Translations under genes and position numbers: made by a program
Assembly: GCF_002257585.1 (NCBI RefSeq)
Contig: NZ_CP022743.1
Coordinates: 2,852,001-2,916,000 of the forward strand
Source: Mucilaginibacter xinganensis
GTDB taxonomy: Bacteria > Bacteroidota > Bacteroidia > Sphingobacteriales > Sphingobacteriaceae
Length of the DNA: 64,000 nucleotides
Reading direction: 5' to 3'
Notes under the pieces: model-generated
What the model saw: only the letters and a program-made list of their open reading frames with translations
What the model was told of the DNA's origin: nothing
Database searches by the model: none
Shown: in pieces, positions 63,634-64,000 of the stretch
How the letters are laid out: each line of letters opens with the position of its first letter
How positions within the stretch are numbered: position 1 is the first letter of the stretch

Positions 63634-64000
63634 ATGAAAAAAATATTTTTAACTATCGCAACTGCTGCTTTGTTCAGCGTTAGTGTATTTGCTGCTGATG
63701 GCGGTAAAAAAATTGAAGGTGCTACAGTTTCTTATTCTGTACAACAGGCATTTACTGCGGATTTTGCAAATGCAACCAACACAGTATGGACTGTAACTAA
63801 AAATTGCCAAAAAGCTGATTTCTTTATCGATGGCGTTAAGAAAACTGCTTTCTACAATTTATCAGGTGATTTTTTAGGTACCACACAAACTACTGTTTAT
63901 AAAGCTATCCCTGCAAAATCACAAAAAATGATTGCTGATAACTATAAAGGTTATACTGCAAGCGAAGTTATTGTTTACCAGGCTAACGAAGCCTTAAACA
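63634..64000 (+). CDS. Secreted protein, N-terminal part (runs off the right edge)
   Basis: At least 122 residues, starting at the ATG at 63634. Signal peptide MKKIFLTIATAALFSVSVFA, then a small domain with VQQAFTADFANATNTVWTV and a later TAFYNLSGDFLGTTQ. This layout resembles short PepSY-like/DUF2874 secreted proteins of Bacteroidota, but the assignment is tentative. The 3' end is outside the window. Confidence 0.6.
   Translation, partial: MKKIFLTIATAALFSVSVFAADGGKKIEGATVSYSVQQAFTADFANATNTVWTVTKNCQKADFFIDGVKKTAFYNLSGDFLGTTQTTVYKAIPAKSQKMIADNYKGYTASEVIVYQANEALN

Overview
The window reads as chromosome of a Bacteroidota bacterium, most likely of the Sphingobacteriaceae (Pedobacter/Mucilaginibacter-like). 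The evidence is a flexirubin-type pigment cluster with DarA, DarB and an aromatic ammonia-lyase close to the tyrosine ammonia-lyase of Flavobacterium johnsoniae, TAnnTTTG promoter boxes close to start codons, weak or absent Shine-Dalgarno sites, futalosine-pathway menaquinone genes, and an LptD of the Bacteroidota type. Genus is inference. No rRNA, tRNA, CRISPR array or intact insertion sequence was seen.

Layout. (1) 1-299: 5' part of elongation factor P, on the minus strand. (2) 682-5431: operon for a c-type cytochrome lipoprotein, an FAD-SLDH-type small subunit, a GMC flavo-oxidoreductase and a virginiamycin-B-lyase-like propeller. (3) 5937-7199: secreted PHP/CehA-like metallohydrolase. (4) 7810-12571: PAS histidine kinase, single-domain response regulator, and a receiver-PAS-kinase hybrid. 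(5) 12604-30166: flexirubin-like cluster in three operons. The left minus-strand operon (phosphopantetheinyl transferase, ACP, ketosynthase, dehydratase, FabI/FabL-type enoyl reductase) looks able to make a saturated acyl chain. The middle plus-strand operon (secreted protein, DarA, DarB, small protein, BtrH_N-type protein, ABC exporter, second ACP) looks able to form, join and export a dialkylresorcinol. The right minus-strand operon (TAL, FabG-like reductase, two hotdog dehydratases, two active and two degenerate ketosynthases) looks able to make the aryl polyene acid. (6) 30359-36292: housekeeping genes mtaB, lgt, GtrA, inositol monophosphatase family, NifU family, purB. (7) 36425-43060: TetR regulator plus a TolC/HlyD/RND efflux pump. 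(8) 43471-51142: MlaD-like protein, amidase, LptD, CinA, 2-oxo acid dehydrogenase E2. (9) 51295-56663: methionine/homoserine genes hom, metX, metY and a metB/metC-type enzyme. (10) 56740-64000: small membrane protein, S41 peptidase, lipoprotein, mqnE-phosphatase-mqnA, an SDR, and the start of a secreted protein.

The most striking structure is the metY leader at 55083-55421 (minus strand). In transcript order it has a Bacteroidota promoter, a SAM-I riboswitch with all conserved cores, a 38-codon ORF ending in MCMCCCC, and a terminator-like hairpin whose 5' arm is made of the Met/Cys codons, followed by a U-rich tract. The 3' strand of riboswitch stem P1 can also pair perfectly with a 7-nt segment inside the ORF. 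This suggests stacked control of homocysteine synthesis by SAM and by charged Cys/Met tRNA.

Other points to check: the pigment cluster contains no visible coumarate-activating enzyme but does contain a BtrH_N-type candidate for the ester-forming step; a 57-bp imperfect repeat occurs twice; a 16-bp perfect direct repeat lies in the divergent promoter region of the pigment cluster.
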